From Orbilia blumenaviensis (Eukaryota; Ascomycota; Orbiliomycetes; Orbiliales; Orbiliaceae): a stretch of DNA of 64,000 nucleotides. Every line of letters begins with the position of its first letter. Position 1 is the stretch's first letter. Location of the stretch: assembly GCA_036872755.1 (NCBI GenBank), contig JAVHNS010000004.1:124001-188000 (forward strand). Direction: 5' to 3'. The notes under the pieces were generated by a model. The model saw only the letters and a list, made by a program, of their open reading frames with translations. It ran no database searches and was not told the origin of the DNA. Below, piece by piece: positions 10,229-22,276 of this stretch. The position numbers were made by a program, and so were the translations under genes.

Positions 10229-13200
10229 ATGGATCAACTAAATCCATTGCTGAGGCAATCTATCGTCGAGACCTTCGACCACACCCTAGACATTCGCCGG
10301 AACGCTGAACGACAGCTCAAACAAGTGAGTTCGCGATGGTCCCCACCTTATTCTCGAGAGGGGAGAGGGGGAGGGTCGCCAGTCTGCTTAGGGTTTCTAC
10401 TAATCTGGTTCCTGCATGCTAGGCGGAGCAAGCTCCCGGCTTCATTGGAGCCTTGCTGCACATCGTCGATACCGACCACGATGAGAACATACGTCTATCC
10501 GGTAAGCTCATGCAACACATGAGGCACCTAGAAATCGGGAGTTTGCAGAAGGTTCAAGGAATCTAATCCGTCTAACACTTCGACCTGCCTCCTGCAGCCG
10601 TCCTCTATCTCAAGAACAAGGTTCTACGATCATGGGAACCTTCAGCAGCAGATGTGAAGCCTTCACCGATTCCAGAAGACGAGAAACCAGCATTCAGAGA
10701 GCGATTAATCCCGACCTTAACCCGATCCAACCCTAAAATTCGACATCAGATGCTCCCTTTGATGGGCAAGATTCTTCATTATGATTTCCCGGAGCGATGG
10801 CCTTCGTATATGCATAGTACGATAGCTTTGTTGCAGGCAAATGATGCATCATCCGTCTTCTCGGGGCTGCAATGCCTCTTGGCCATCTGCAGAGTCTACA
10901 GGTTGAAGAGTGCTACGGAAAAGAGGGAGGAACTCGAAGGCGTTATCAAGGCCACCTTCCCCTTGATCCTAAGTATCGGTATCAAACTGGCAGGCCAAAA
11001 CGATGCGGATTCGGGTGAAATGCTAAGGCTTATATTCAAAAGCTACAAGCATGCCATTTATGTAAGCTTCAAATTCCGGATTGTAGCTATTCCGCGAGCT
11101 AACCTGTTATCCTGTGTGCTAGTACGAACTCCTAGCAACATTGCGGGAACAAACATCCATCGTCGGCTGGGCTACACTTTTCATCAATGTTGTTAACAAG
11201 ACGCCTCCTCCCGAATCCCTACCCGAGGATATCGACGAGAGAGAAATGCATTCCTGGTGGAAAGCCAAGAAGTGGGCCTATTCCAACTTGAATAGGCTCT
11301 TCGTTCGGTATTACTTAGCATCATTGTCAAACTTTGAGTAACGTTATACTAATGAAAAGGTTAGATACGGGAATCCGCAAAGCTTGTCGAAGACTACCAC
11401 TGCCGAGTACGAGCAGTTTGCTCACAATTTTATCGAAAATTTCGTCCCAGAGATCGTCAAGGCATACCTTGGCCAAATCGATCTTTGGGCCCAGAAACAC
11501 ACTTGGCTGAGCCGAAACTGTCTCTCGTTCACCTTGAGCTTTCTCGAAGAATGGTATTGCTGCCGATCTCAGAGGCCGTTTGTGATATGTCTCGCTAATT
11601 CAACCGCTGTAGTATCAAACCTAAGAATACATGGCAATTGCTCAAGCCGCACGTCGATATCCTTGTCTCTCATGTCTTATTTCCACTTCTTTGCCAAAGT
11701 TCTGATGACTTGGAGATGTTCGAATCCGAGCCTGTTGAATACATCCATCGAAAACTGAGTAAGTTATTCTTGGCTTAGTTGGCCTAGACATTATGGCCCT
11801 TTCCTCTAACAAGCGTTGACCTCTAGACTTTTACGAAGATATCTCCGCGCCGGATGTTGCGGCCACGAACTTCCTGGTAACCCTCACCAAGAGCAGGAAA
11901 ACCACGGTTTTCAACGTTCTCAACTACATCAACCAAATCGTCAACAAGTGGGTACATAGGGTCAGCAATGCAAAAGCGCTAAATAGCTAACGTATTTTAT
12001 TCTAGATACGAACAATGTCCGGAAGGCGAGAAGAACCCCCTCGAAAAGGAAGGTGCACTTAGAATGATCGGGTCCTTGTCCTCTATTCTCCTCGGAAAAA
12101 AGAGCCCCATTGCCGACAAAATCGAGTACTTCTTCGTTCGTCATGTTTTCCCAGAGTTTCAAAGCAGGTTCCCATTCCTAAGAGCTCGGGCATGTGATGT
12201 CGTGGACAAATTCAGTGATTTGGATTTCCAGGATCAAAATGTACCCCTCTCCCCAAAATGCTTGAAGTCGCTAGGAACATAATTGGCTGACATCTACACC
12301 AGAACATCGTCCTCATCTATGAGAGTATCATCACATGCCTCAACGACGAAAAGCTTCCTGTGCGCGTCGAAGCCGCATTAGCCCTTTCGCCCCTTATCAG
12401 GCACGAATACATTAAAACCCAGATGCAAGGCACGATCGTTCAGATCATGCAACAGCTCCTAAAACTCACAAACGAAGTTGACCTTGATTCACTTGCGAAT
12501 GTTATGGAGGAGCTTGTTGAAAGTTTTGCGACACAGCTAACGCCCTTCGCGGTCGATCTGACAAAATCTCTCCGGGATACATACATCCGAATTGTTTCGG
12601 AAGTTCTTGACAAGACAGCTGAGGACGAATTTAACGAGCTCATAGATGACAAGAGCATCACAGCACTAGGAATCCTCCAGACTATCGGGACCTTGATATT
12701 GACCTTGGAAACTTCCCCGGATATACTTCTTCTCCTAGAGACCATTCTAGAACCGGTCATCAAGATAACACTTGAGAACAAGCTATACGGTACGTACGCT
12801 AAACTAGAACCTCGAATAAGGAAGACGTATTAACTCACTGCCTAATAGATCTTTACAACGAAGTTTTTGAGATTATTGACAGCTGCACATTTTCCGCAAA
12901 AGCGATATCGCCGACAATGTGGATGATATTCGGTCTTATTCATTCAACATTCAAAGACAAAGCCGAATTCTACGTGGAAGAGATGCTGCCAGCCCTTGAC
13001 AACTATGTTACATATGGAGCCGATGTTATGAAACAAAACCCTGCATACCTCGAAGCCATCTACGACATAATCCAGACTATCTTCGTTCACGACAAGTTGG
13101 GAGCTATGGATAGGATTTGTGGATGTAAACTTGCCGAGGCCGTTTTGTTGAACCTCCGGGGCCACGCAGATATTTACCTTGCACGGTTGATCGAGCTCCC

Positions 13201-14144
13201 GATGCTCTGTCTAACAGCGGAGAACCACGCGAAAGTTAAGGCCTACCGAGTTCATCTAATGGAGATGGTCATCAACTGCATCTACTACAACCCGAGCCAG
13301 ACCCTGCAATTTCTTGAACAGCATGGATGGACCGCAAAATTTTTCACGCTGTGGTTTTCGAACATTGACAACTTCAACCGAGTTCATGACAAAAAGTTGT
13401 CAATAGTTGCGATAGTAGCCTTGCTAGACCTCAGACCGGAGCAGATACCCGCCAGTATTCAGCCGTACTGGAATAGGCTGCTACAGGGTCTAGTAAAACT
13501 CTTCCATACGCTGCCTGTCGCCATGCAAGGTACGTTCTATTTCTCGGAACTCGTTTAAACACTGGACCACTACTAACATTACTATCGCGCTGATTAGCAC
13601 GGGAAGACGCGCAAAAGGAGGATTTATATGACGAAGGATACCCATCCGACAGTGACAACGAATGGGAAGGAGAAGGGAACGAAGGCTGGGAAGAAAACGA
13701 AAGTGATGACAAGGATGTTGCCGATGAAGAAAGCCAGGCATATTTAGAATTCTTAAATCAGGAGGTAAGGAGTCCACTGCTCCTGGAGTATTGAGTTGTT
13801 GCTAATTCCCTTGTGAAGGCCCAGAGGTTCAATGCCCAGACATACAACGCAGAAGACGACGAGGGCGACCTAGAGGAGGAGTCACTGCTTGAGACTCCAC
13901 TTGATAATATTGAACCATACCAGCTATTTAGGGATTCGTTCCTCAGTAAGTAACTATGTCACCCTAAATTTCGTCGGTAGTTTCGATTAACAATCCTCTA
14001 GACCTAAAGAATACCCAACCACAGATGTATGATAGCCTAATAGGGTCGCTTTCGGACGAGGAAAAGAATGTGCTTCAAGGGGTAGTAAAGCAAGCGGACG
14101 TTAATCAAGTAGCCATGGAAAATATAAACACGACGGCAGCGTAA
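10229..14144 (+). CDS. Importin-beta family nuclear transport receptor (Nmd5/Sxm1, importin-7/8 type)
   Basis: There are 13 exons: 10229-10324, 10423-10501, 10598-11061, 11123-11307, 11365-11553, 11613-11758, 11827-11947, 12006-12240, 12303-12789, 12849-13529, 13598-13764, 13819-13945 and 14002-14144 (3120 nt, 1039 aa). Karyopherins of this class are HEAT-repeat solenoids that carry cargo into the nucleus in a RanGTP-dependent way. The N-terminus shows an IBN-like start, LRQSIVETFDHTLDIRRNAE, then VLYLKNKVLRSW and HYDFPERWPSY. A central acidic loop and the C-terminal acidic block (YPSDSDNEWEGEG) followed by LFRDSFL resemble importin-7/8. All 12 introns (54-98 nt) have GT-AG ends and keep phase. 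I cannot say from sequence alone whether it is the NMD5 or the SXM1 orthologue. Confidence 0.9.
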
Positions 14145-14924
14145 AGCAGGGGTCCAAAAGTTTTCCTGTTTTTTCTCGGAGTTGATAGCTGTCTTTTTAC
14201 ACTGGAGGGAATCAAGACTGGGTATCGACATCTATGTTTCCAGGCAAACATCTAAGGTTATTAGAAGCGAACGATGTACACTTAGGCTGCCAATCCGAAA
14301 CATCCGTCGTCGTTTATCCCGAATCAAGCGATTTATTTACCCTGATAGTTATTCAAATCCACCTATTCCCTAGCGCTATAAAATATTCGCTGGCGCATTT
14401 GAAAAAAAAAAAAAAAAACCCCCTTCACCCGGGCTATCTAACGCTTAGAGACACTCGATGTATAGAATAGGCGGATAGGCCGATCTATATGGGCCCAGGT
14501 TGCGCACGATAGCAATAAAATACCTCCAAGGCGCAGGAATTGTCGCCTGTCGAAAGTTTGGTCGGGTTGAGGTATGACTGTGTGTGCCTTTGGATAAGGC
14601 GTACTATTTGGTATTGTTACCAGCTAGTGAAATTGTATTTCCTTAATGATTAGTGACACACGTTTGTAGGCGGTTATGTATGGTCAGTTGAGCTTTTATT
14701 GATGCTCTCCCCCGGCTTTGTTGATATGAGCAATTCGCCGACTAATTCGGGAGGGTCCAGCGGGGTAGGTGGTTCCTCCGTCTTCTAAGATGGGGTATTA
14801 AGATATTTAGTCAATGGAAGGCCGGGCCAGAAAAAATTGCAGCCTGGTCATAACAGTCGGGGTTTATTGTAGAATTAGAATGATGCTCTATCGTTGGTTG
14901 GTTCTGCGGTCGGGGGAAGGCGGT
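14145..14924. other. Convergent 3' spacer, importin / NC2-beta
   Basis: This is 780 bp between two converging genes and contains the 3' UTRs and an A-run followed by a C-run at about 14402-14425. Small ORFs here have no protein-like features. No gene is seen. Confidence 0.5.
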
Positions 14925-15487
14925 CTAGGCTGGTCCTGATGTTGAATGAGATTGATCAAATTTTGCCCTAGCTGAACCAAAAAGTTCCTCCTGCTGACGA
15001 AGTAGTTCTTCAGCCGAAAGGCCCGAGGCCTCGAATTTGGTTTGCTTCTTTTCGCGAGTCTAGGACAGGTCAGGATGATGGCACCGTAGGTATGTTGTGT
15101 AGGGGGTGCACATACGACTTTCTGGGATTCCTTGTGTTCATGAGCAGTTTCTTGGACATCCTCAACGTATTCGTTGAAACCAAGGTCGTTGAGAGCCCTC
15201 ACGACGTGCTCAGAGGCGATGGTCTTCTTCGCTTCTTTCTCAGCAATTTCGTTGGCCTCAGAGGATATAAGGGTGATGAACTCGACACAGCATTCGATGA
15301 GGAGATCTCGAGCATCCTTTGCGAAAGCCAAATCGGAAGGCAGGATTTCTGATATTATTTTCTGCACCGTGGCTTTCGGCAGAGACAGGTCATCTGATGT
15401 TTAGTGTTAGCGGGCGAATTCCAGAATCGTTTTGAGGGAGGTGGTGATTCCGTGCGTACCAGACCCACCAAATTCTCTGTCGGACAT
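14925..15487 (-). CDS. NCB2: Negative cofactor 2 subunit beta (Dr1/Ncb2)
   Basis: Exons in transcript order are 15487-15460, 15393-15116 and 15059-14925 (441 nt, 146 aa). NC2-beta is a histone-fold protein that pairs with NC2-alpha, binds TBP on promoter DNA and represses or modulates transcription. The histone fold is obvious: DDLSLPKATVQKIISEIL, FAKDARDLLIECCVEFITLI, SSEANEIAEKEAKKTIASEH and VVRALNDLGFNEYV. The C-terminal tail REKKQTKFEASGLSAEELLR, followed by QQEELF, is also typical. The last exon was located by that tail; the donor before it could be GTCGTA or, three bases downstream, the canonical GTATGT (used here), which adds one valine. The gene is divergent from ARP6. Confidence 0.93.
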
Positions 15488-15900
15488 CTGTGATACTGAT
15501 TATGGAGACGGGAGCACTGCTGCTCGAGGTATGATCGTGATTTCGGTACCGGCGTGAATGCTGGCGACGAAGGCCGATACGACGGTGGCGGTGATGATAC
15601 GATAGCGGTGACGGAAGACGATGATGGTTAGCGGTGGTTTCTGGTGGCTGGCGGTTTGGCGGGTTTTAGCAAGTTTTAGTGAAAGAAGAGAGCTACAGGG
15701 GTCTTGTCTTTTGTAGCCTACAACGCGCTTTCTGGGCTCCCAACTCATCCACATTCATACCTACCCACATTCCTATCAACTGTTAACCACCATCAACCAT
15801 CGATATATCGCTTGTCATCCGCTACTCGTCACTCGTTCACTCTGCTGCTGCTGCTGCTGCCACTCTTGCCACGCCATTCAGGTCGGCAACTGTAGCTAAG
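15488..15900. promoter_or_regulatory. Divergent promoter NCB2 / ARP6
   Basis: This 413-bp spacer lies between two divergent nuclear-factor genes. A short CTG triplet run (five to six units) lies at about 15843-15860, just 5' of the ARP6 ATG. No gene is seen. Confidence 0.5.
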
Positions 15901-17641
15901 ATGGTCAAGGCTTCAGCGAGCCATCCGCGCCTCTCCAACGTCCTTGTCCTTGACAATGGTGCATCCACCATAAAGGCCGGCTTCGCGACTAGGAATACCG
16001 ACCTCTCCGATTGTTCTGTCATTCCCAACTGCATTGCACGGTCGCGGGACCGGAGACTCTACGTCGGAAAGCAGCTCGAAAACTGCAAGGACTTCGGATC
16101 TATAGTATTCAGACAACCTGTGGAGAAGGTGGGTGCTGCTCAAAGCCTTCTTTCAACTTATTCCGCGGCCATTAACAGCTCACTGACCGCAGCATCTACA
16201 CTCCGTCGGCCATGTTGCTCGCTGTAGGGGTATATTGTGAACTGGGAATCGCAAAAAGAGATATGGGATAGGCTTCTACTTGACGACGAGTCACCATTGA
16301 AGGTACTTTTGCGCCCGCGCATCTATAATAAACGATTCTCACTTACCAGAAAAATCGATCAGTGCGACGCAAAGACGACCACCTTGATTCTTACAGAAGC
16401 GCCTAATGCCCCAACACCACTTCAAACCAACGTCGACCAGATAGTTTTCGAGGAGTACGAGTTCGGTGCTTACTATAGATGTCCTGCGCCGTACGTTTTA
16501 TACAGACGACCCTACTAACTGGTCTACTACTGATTTGGGTCGTCAAAGCTAACCCTCGTGGGGTCTGTCCCGGTAGGCAATTGGTCGCCTGGAATGATAT
16601 TGGCCAACTCTTCAACCCGGAAGCACCAGCTCAGCACAACGCTGCGGAGTGTGTTCTCGTCGTCGATTGCGGCTACAGCTTCACCCATGTGATCCCCGTT
16701 ATCAATGGAAAGCCCTATCAGGCAGGCGTTCGCCGTATTGATGTCGGTGGGAAAGTTCTTACCAACTACTTGAAGGAAATGTTTTCCATTCGACAACTGA
16801 ACATGATGGATGAGACATACATCGTCAATGAAATCAAAGAAAGTTGCTGTTATGTTTCTACTGACCCAAAACGAGACCTTGATATTTGCAAACTGAAGAA
16901 AAGGAACAACATTGTTAAAGAATATGTTCTCCCGGATTATAAAAATCTGCACAAGGGTCTTTTGAGGGATGTGCCAGAAAGACACCATCTAGGCAAAGAT
17001 ATGGAGCAGACCCTGATTATCGGAAATGAGAGGTTTATGGCACCGGAGCTTCTATTCCACCCGGGTGATGTGGGCTACAGGCAATCAGGCCTCTCGGAGG
17101 TCATAATGAAATCAGTTGAAAGCGTTCCAGAGTTATACAAAGCGTTGCTGCTGGCAAACATTGTGCTCATCGGTGGTAATGCACTATTACGTGGCTTGAA
17201 GGAGCGCTTGTGCGTGTGGCTCTTCGAACCTGAAAAATTGAATTCCGGGAAACTAATATTGCAAATCTGAATAGGGAAGCCGAGCTGATTCCGATGGCGC
17301 CCGAGGATCATATAGTCCGAATAAATATTCCGGAGGAGTATGCATCTATTCCCCCTATTGCATAATTGTGTTATCATCTTATGCGGTTTATGCTTTTTTT
17401 TTTTTTCTTTTTACCTTTCTAACTTTTGTGCTCCAGTCCGATCAAATTCGCATGGCAGGGTGGCGTGGCGCTTGGGAATAACAAGACAGCATTGGAACAG
17501 CATCGAATAACGAGGGCGGATTATCAAGAACATGGTAGCGCATGGCTCGCGAAAAGAATGTTAGGGCAACAGCCTCCGGCGATCCAGGCGGGAGGTGGAG
17601 CCACGATGGGCTCCAACAAACGGCGACGTTCCCCGGGATAG
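15901..17641 (+). CDS. ARP6: Actin-related protein 6 (SWR1 complex)
   Basis: Exons are 15901-16128, 16228-16302, 16363-16490, 16577-17209, 17275-17337 and 17437-17641 (1332 nt, 443 aa). Arp6 is a structural subunit of the SWR1 remodeller that deposits H2A.Z. The actin fold is seen in LVLDNGASTIKAGFA (phosphate 1 loop), VNWESQKEIWDRLL, LILTEAPNAP, VLVVDCGYSFTHVIPV (phosphate 2) and NIVLIGGNALLRGLKERL. Arp6-type features are RRIDVGGKVLTNYLKE and the long insert YVLPDYKNLHKGLLRDVPER. The last exons give PIKFAWQGGVALGNN and RADYQEHGSAWL, which match actin subdomain 1 endings. A K/R-rich tail ends the protein. Each junction restores these blocks in frame. Confidence 0.92.
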
Positions 17642-18236
17642 AAACTGACCTGTGTCTTTTGTTTTCAAATTCACTGCTGTGGTGATACAACTGTTGTGTG
17701 TTTTTATCCTTGATCTTGATTAGATGCAAAAACCCCTGTTGAGCAATTGGGCTGGTGCGGGGCACGAGCAGGGCGCGTGGTGGGGGAGCATCGGCCCCAC
17801 CCGAAGCTCGCCTACGAACAGATGAGCAAGTCATCGCGCCTGCCCTTTTTTCGGACTGGCTCCTTGCGCCTGCCCATTTTGTTTCTTCCTCCCTCTTCTT
17901 TTTTTTTTTTTTTTTTTTTTTTTAATTAATCAAGGAAAAGATAAAGAAAAAGTCAGAAATTCACGTCGGTCAATAAAGGCCTCACGTCCTGCCAACTACT
18001 ATTATTTATTTATTTTACAACTTGCTTTTTCTTTTTTTTTTTTTCTCTTCTCTTTTATCTCTGTCTATCTCTGTCTCTAGATTCGGCAGAAAGAGTATTT
18101 AACACGGTCCTCCATCTTCACCACCACCACTCCGTCGAAGACCTCACCTCAACCCAATCAACATTAACCATCATACAAGCGATATCACCCTCCTGATCAG
18201 CCGCTAACTAACCAGGACTCGAAATATCCCGTCAAA
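17642..18236. other. Spacer ARP6-phosphoribosyltransferase with long pyrimidine tracts
   Basis: This 595-bp spacer is marked by a T-run of about 25 at 17899-17923 and further TTTCT-rich tracts at about 18020-18060, as is usual for fungal core promoters and leaders. The ATG at 18237 follows a CGTCAAA context. No gene is seen. Confidence 0.5.
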
Positions 18237-19354
18237 ATGGTTCAAAAGGTTTATGTTACGTACAACGACGTTCACAAGCTCTGCAGGGAATCTGCCCAAA
18301 GGATCTTGGACGACTTTAAGCCAGAGCTTATCATCGCAATTGGTGGCGGTGGTTACATTCCGGCCAGGATTTTGAGGTCAGTCTACACACCGGCTGAGTA
18401 TTTGGTTTCACAGAGTTTCCCGCCGCCGGCACCGTGGAAATCACATGTCCCATCCAAAGGCCAAAATTCAGAGTCACCGGTGCTAACAGGGAAAATCTTG
18501 AACAGATCCTTCTTGAAACAGCCCAATGGAAAGAACATCTCCATCCAGGCTATCGGTACGCAGCCTCCGAATCCCTTGGCTAGGGCCCGGGCCTTTTCTA
18601 TAACGAATTTTTCTTCTCACATACTTGTGGTCCACAGGACTGTCACTGTACGAGAACCTAGGAACCGGAGAACCAGAGGAAACCCCAGGAACCGAGGTCG
18701 TCCGATTGCAGTGGCTTGATGTAAGTAACAAGGAAGCAAATTTATACCGTCTTTCAGGTAATCAACACTGAGCTGACATGATTCGTTAAAATACAGTTCA
18801 GGTATTCACACACATTAGTTGGTCCCCGATACTATTTCGTCAACCCTAACCCACCTTGACTTTCCTAGTTCTGAAGCTATCAGTCACTTGATCGGCAAGA
18901 ATATCCTGATTGTTGACGGTATTTACGCCTCCTCCTCCTCCATACCATATTACCCTAGCAAGCATACTAAAGCGAGGTCTTTTTCATACAGAGGTCGATG
19001 ATACCCGCACCACCCTCCAGTATGCCGTTCAGGAACTTGAGAAGGATGTCCGGGAACAGAGTGAAAAGCTCGGCCGTTCTGAAAAGACGAACTTCAGCAT
19101 CTTTGTCCTTCACGTGAGTGCTCCGCACTACCCCTGCCTTTCGAGGCACCATCCTTGTCAGGTTCTAATCTAATACCCGGTAACTCCAGAACAAGGATAA
19201 GGAAAAGCGTGGAACCCTCCCCGACGAAATCGTCAATTCAAGGTACCTTGCTGCCAGAACTACAAAGGACGTCTGGCTATGCTACCCTTGGGAGGCCGTC
19301 GACATTGAAGAGCACGACCGGCTTGCCGCTCAACAAGGCGAAAATAGCCTCTAA
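18237..19354 (+). CDS. Xanthine / hypoxanthine-guanine phosphoribosyltransferase
   Basis: Exons are 18237-18376, 18506-18555, 18638-18720, 18797-18801, 18869-18918, 18992-19113 and 19190-19354 (615 nt, 204 aa). The enzyme joins a purine base to PRPP in purine salvage and resembles yeast Xpt1/Hpt1. Visible motifs are KPELIIAIGGGGYIPARILR, LSLYENLGTGEPEETPGTEV, the PRPP-binding site LIVDEVDDTRTT (about 106-117) and YPWEAVDIEEHD near the C-terminus. The fourth exon is only five bases (TTCAG): joining exon 3 directly to exon 5 gives an immediate TGA, while the five bases give WLD-FSS-EAISHLIGKN, the spacing expected for the family. The gene is convergent with the Rab gene. Confidence 0.9.
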
Positions 19355-19818
19355 TCTCGATTGTTAACATCGTCGAGCTGTTACTCTTTTTTGCGGGGAA
19401 TATTCCTCAGCCGTTTTTGTACACAAACTTTGTTCCACATTGATCTGGTGCAAGCTGTCTTCGCAGCCGTAAGTTGTGCATACGGAATAGATGTTCAGGA
19501 GTTTATAGACTGGTGCGCGGTTTCTTTTCTGCGTCTATGTACCAAATATATTACTATTTGAAATACACAAGATATGCTTGTCGATTGTAAACAACAACAA
19601 CAAAAAAAAGGTGAACTTGGTATCGTAAAAGGTATCCGAAGCATCCAGGTAGTCAACAGCGAATACAGTCTAAACTATGCCACAAACGCCCGGGCATGAT
19701 ATTTGCAAAGCATTGTGGAAGCCGGAAGAAAGGAAGGGATGAAGGAATGAATGGCAAGATGCATCGCAAAACGACACCCAAAAAAAAAAACGAATTTCGA
19801 AGAGAGATATAAATCAAA
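19355..19818. other. Convergent 3' spacer
   Basis: These 464 bp hold the 3' ends of the phosphoribosyltransferase (+) and Rab (-) genes. Short A-runs occur at about 19590-19610 and 19779-19790. No gene is seen. Confidence 0.5.
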
Positions 19819-21407
19819 TCAGCAAGCACAAGCACCACCCTTCCGCTCGGCAGGTCCTGTGTTAAGCTGTATCGATCCATCACTCCTATTATGTTCGTCA
19901 TACTCGCTCCCACCGATTCCGTAGAGTCGTTCCCTCTCGATATCGGCTCTTCTCTCGATAAGTTTCCGGGCAATGACTTGGAACAGCTCATCTACCCCAG
20001 AATCCTCTCTCGCAGAAACTTCATGACAACAATCCATACCCACCCAGGACTCATCGCTATCGGATAGATGTTCTCCAGCATAGGAAAGACAGCGCTCGAA
20101 CGGAACCTCGCGTCTTGAGGGGTCTTCATATACAAGATCCTATGGTGATATCGAATGAAAATAGTATGCAGGGTTAGACTTTCCGTTTCAAGAAAAATAA
20201 ATTATGAGATAAATTATAGAATGGAGAAGCTCACGGTCTTTGTGCCGACAATATGGATGATGATATTATTTCTCAAATTCTTTTTCAATTCTTGTAGCCT
20301 GCATGACGATGAAGTTAGATAGATATAGAAAAGATCCTGTTATTAATTGGGCCATACCAGGAATTAACAGCAGCAAAGGATGCCTGTGCAGTAAAGTTCA
20401 TTAGCGATTAGTTAAGGAAGAGAAGGGAAGATAATATGGACGAGAGAATACCTCGCTCGTGACCTAATTTAGATGTAAATTTGTTAGGAAGGGCTGAATA
20501 TAAGACTCTGGCGCAACTAGGGGACGTACATCGTAACATATGACTCCACAGTTGGCTGAGCGGTAATATAGCTTGGAGATTGACCTGAATCTCTCCTGGC
20601 CAGCAGTATCCTAAGATGAAGAAAAGAATACATAAGCACAGCACCCTGAGAAAGAGGGAAGCTGGTGGATTGGCACACACCCAGATCTACTTAGTAGGGA
20701 ATGATGATTATTAGTTAGCGGAACCGCTCTTCAATAATTATAAAAAGGGTCTAGGGAACACCCTTCCCACGTGGGCACGCCCACACGCGCACGCGCGCAC
20801 ACACACACCTGTAATCGCACTACGGTATCGTCGACGACAACCTTCTTGGCTAGGAATGATGCCCCAATCGTCGATGGTGCTGTAGTTCACATCGAAGCGG
20901 AGCAAAAGGGAAAAAAGAAATCAGCGCCATGGGGGTCCTGAGATGCTGGCATACATAGTCCAGGCCCAGATGTGGCTAACCTAACGGGTCGAAAGTGCCT
21001 TGAACGTATCGAGTGAGAAGGCTGGTCTTGCCTGTTCATTTAAGAAAGAAACTCCTGCGTTAATATAAAAACAAAATCATTTCTTTTTCCTTTTTTTTTT
21101 TTTAGACGGCAACATTAGAAAATATGTTGCTTGACAACATGTACTGTAGATGACAAATTTACAGGTTGCAACATTTGGTGTCTGAGAACCCGCACTACAG
21201 ACGCCTCATACAGCAAACCCATTGGTGAGAAAGCGATGTTGATCTTGGGAACGGTACAGGGTGGGATTCGTCGAAGCCGTAATACGAATTGCAAATAGGG
21301 TGCTCGCAGAAGGGGGGGTTGGATGGGGGGCGGGGGCGTGGATATGGTTTCTTGCCTACTCCCTGGGATCCCAGAATTACTATTTTATATTCATGATTGT
21401 GATTCAT
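19819..21407 (-). CDS. Rab-family small GTPase
   Basis: There are nine exons in transcript order: 21407-21356, 21031-20981, 20879-20809, 20686-20681, 20610-20530, 20463-20452, 20383-20358, 20298-20235 and 20139-19819 (684 nt, 227 aa). Rab GTPases control vesicle traffic. The G1 loop is GSQGVGKT (13-20); switch I has [17 protein letters not shown]3 is [10 protein letters not shown] (59-68); G4 reads GTKTD, a TKxD variant of NKxD; G5 is HEVSARE. The C-terminus CAC is a prenylation motif of Rab type. Exons of 6 nt (Ile-Trp of G3), 12 nt (VTSE) and 26 nt are needed to keep the conserved fold. Intron 1 (324 nt) has a GC donor (AG|GCAAGA). An in-frame ATG five codons upstream is an alternative start. 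I cannot assign a Rab subclass. Confidence 0.88.
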
Positions 21408-22276
21408 GATACCGTAGGTCATGCGCGGGTCGTGTGGGTGAATAAATGTATGAAACCGGTTGGTAGAAAGGTTCTCCCCAACCCTATTACAGTGACCCGG
21501 CGGGTATGAATGTTGATAGGTATTGCCGGCTAGGACCTGCAGTGCGACGGTGCAAACTTCCAGGCGAACGAGTGAGAAAGCAGAGAAGAAATCGGATCGG
21601 GTCGGCTGGGCGGCGGGGCGGCGGAGCAAGTTCTGGGAATCGTAATGTTGAGCAAGGGCCAGCGGGATACACAAAGGGTTTTATGCTGCCGGCCGCAGCT
21701 GATGGTAGTATTCAGAGTTGGAATCGAGATGGTCACGGCGTTTCGGTCTTTAGCTAGACAGAGGGAGAGAACAGGGATATGGCTGGATAGTCATCCTATC
21801 AAGACAGGAATACTCCAAGCTGTGCAGTGCAGTGGAGAGGTTCTTCGAACATGGCCCGCCACCCGTTATTGGCTGCAAACTCCCTGGCCCTAGTAACTGG
21901 TGACCAGGCTTCATCAGACCGACTCGGGATGCCGTGTCCCGACCTCACTAAACCCCAATAGGAAGCTTTCCTGCTGACTTTCGATTGGTTTTCCCCCCAA
22001 AACTGGGGCTTATGACTTCAGACCTCACTTCGATATTTTTCTGGGGCGCGCCACTGCAGTAGTCGACGCATGATTTCTTGGATATATGCTGCTTTGCTGG
22101 CCGACCCTCATTCGATTATCCTGCAGCAGTTCACGCACAAATACATTTCCCCTCTTATATTCCAGTTCTTTTCATGCATGGCGAGCGTGTATCGATGTCA
22201 ATCGATAAATCAATAAATATTTTGTAGATACCGTCGGTTCATATATCATAAAATATAAACGCCCCGGACAAAAGTT
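21408..22276. other. Spacer HGH1-Rab
   Basis: These 869 bp between two minus-strand genes carry the Rab promoter and the HGH1 3' region. Several short ORFs on both strands overlap one another and show no protein-like conservation that I recognise. No gene is supported. Confidence 0.4.
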
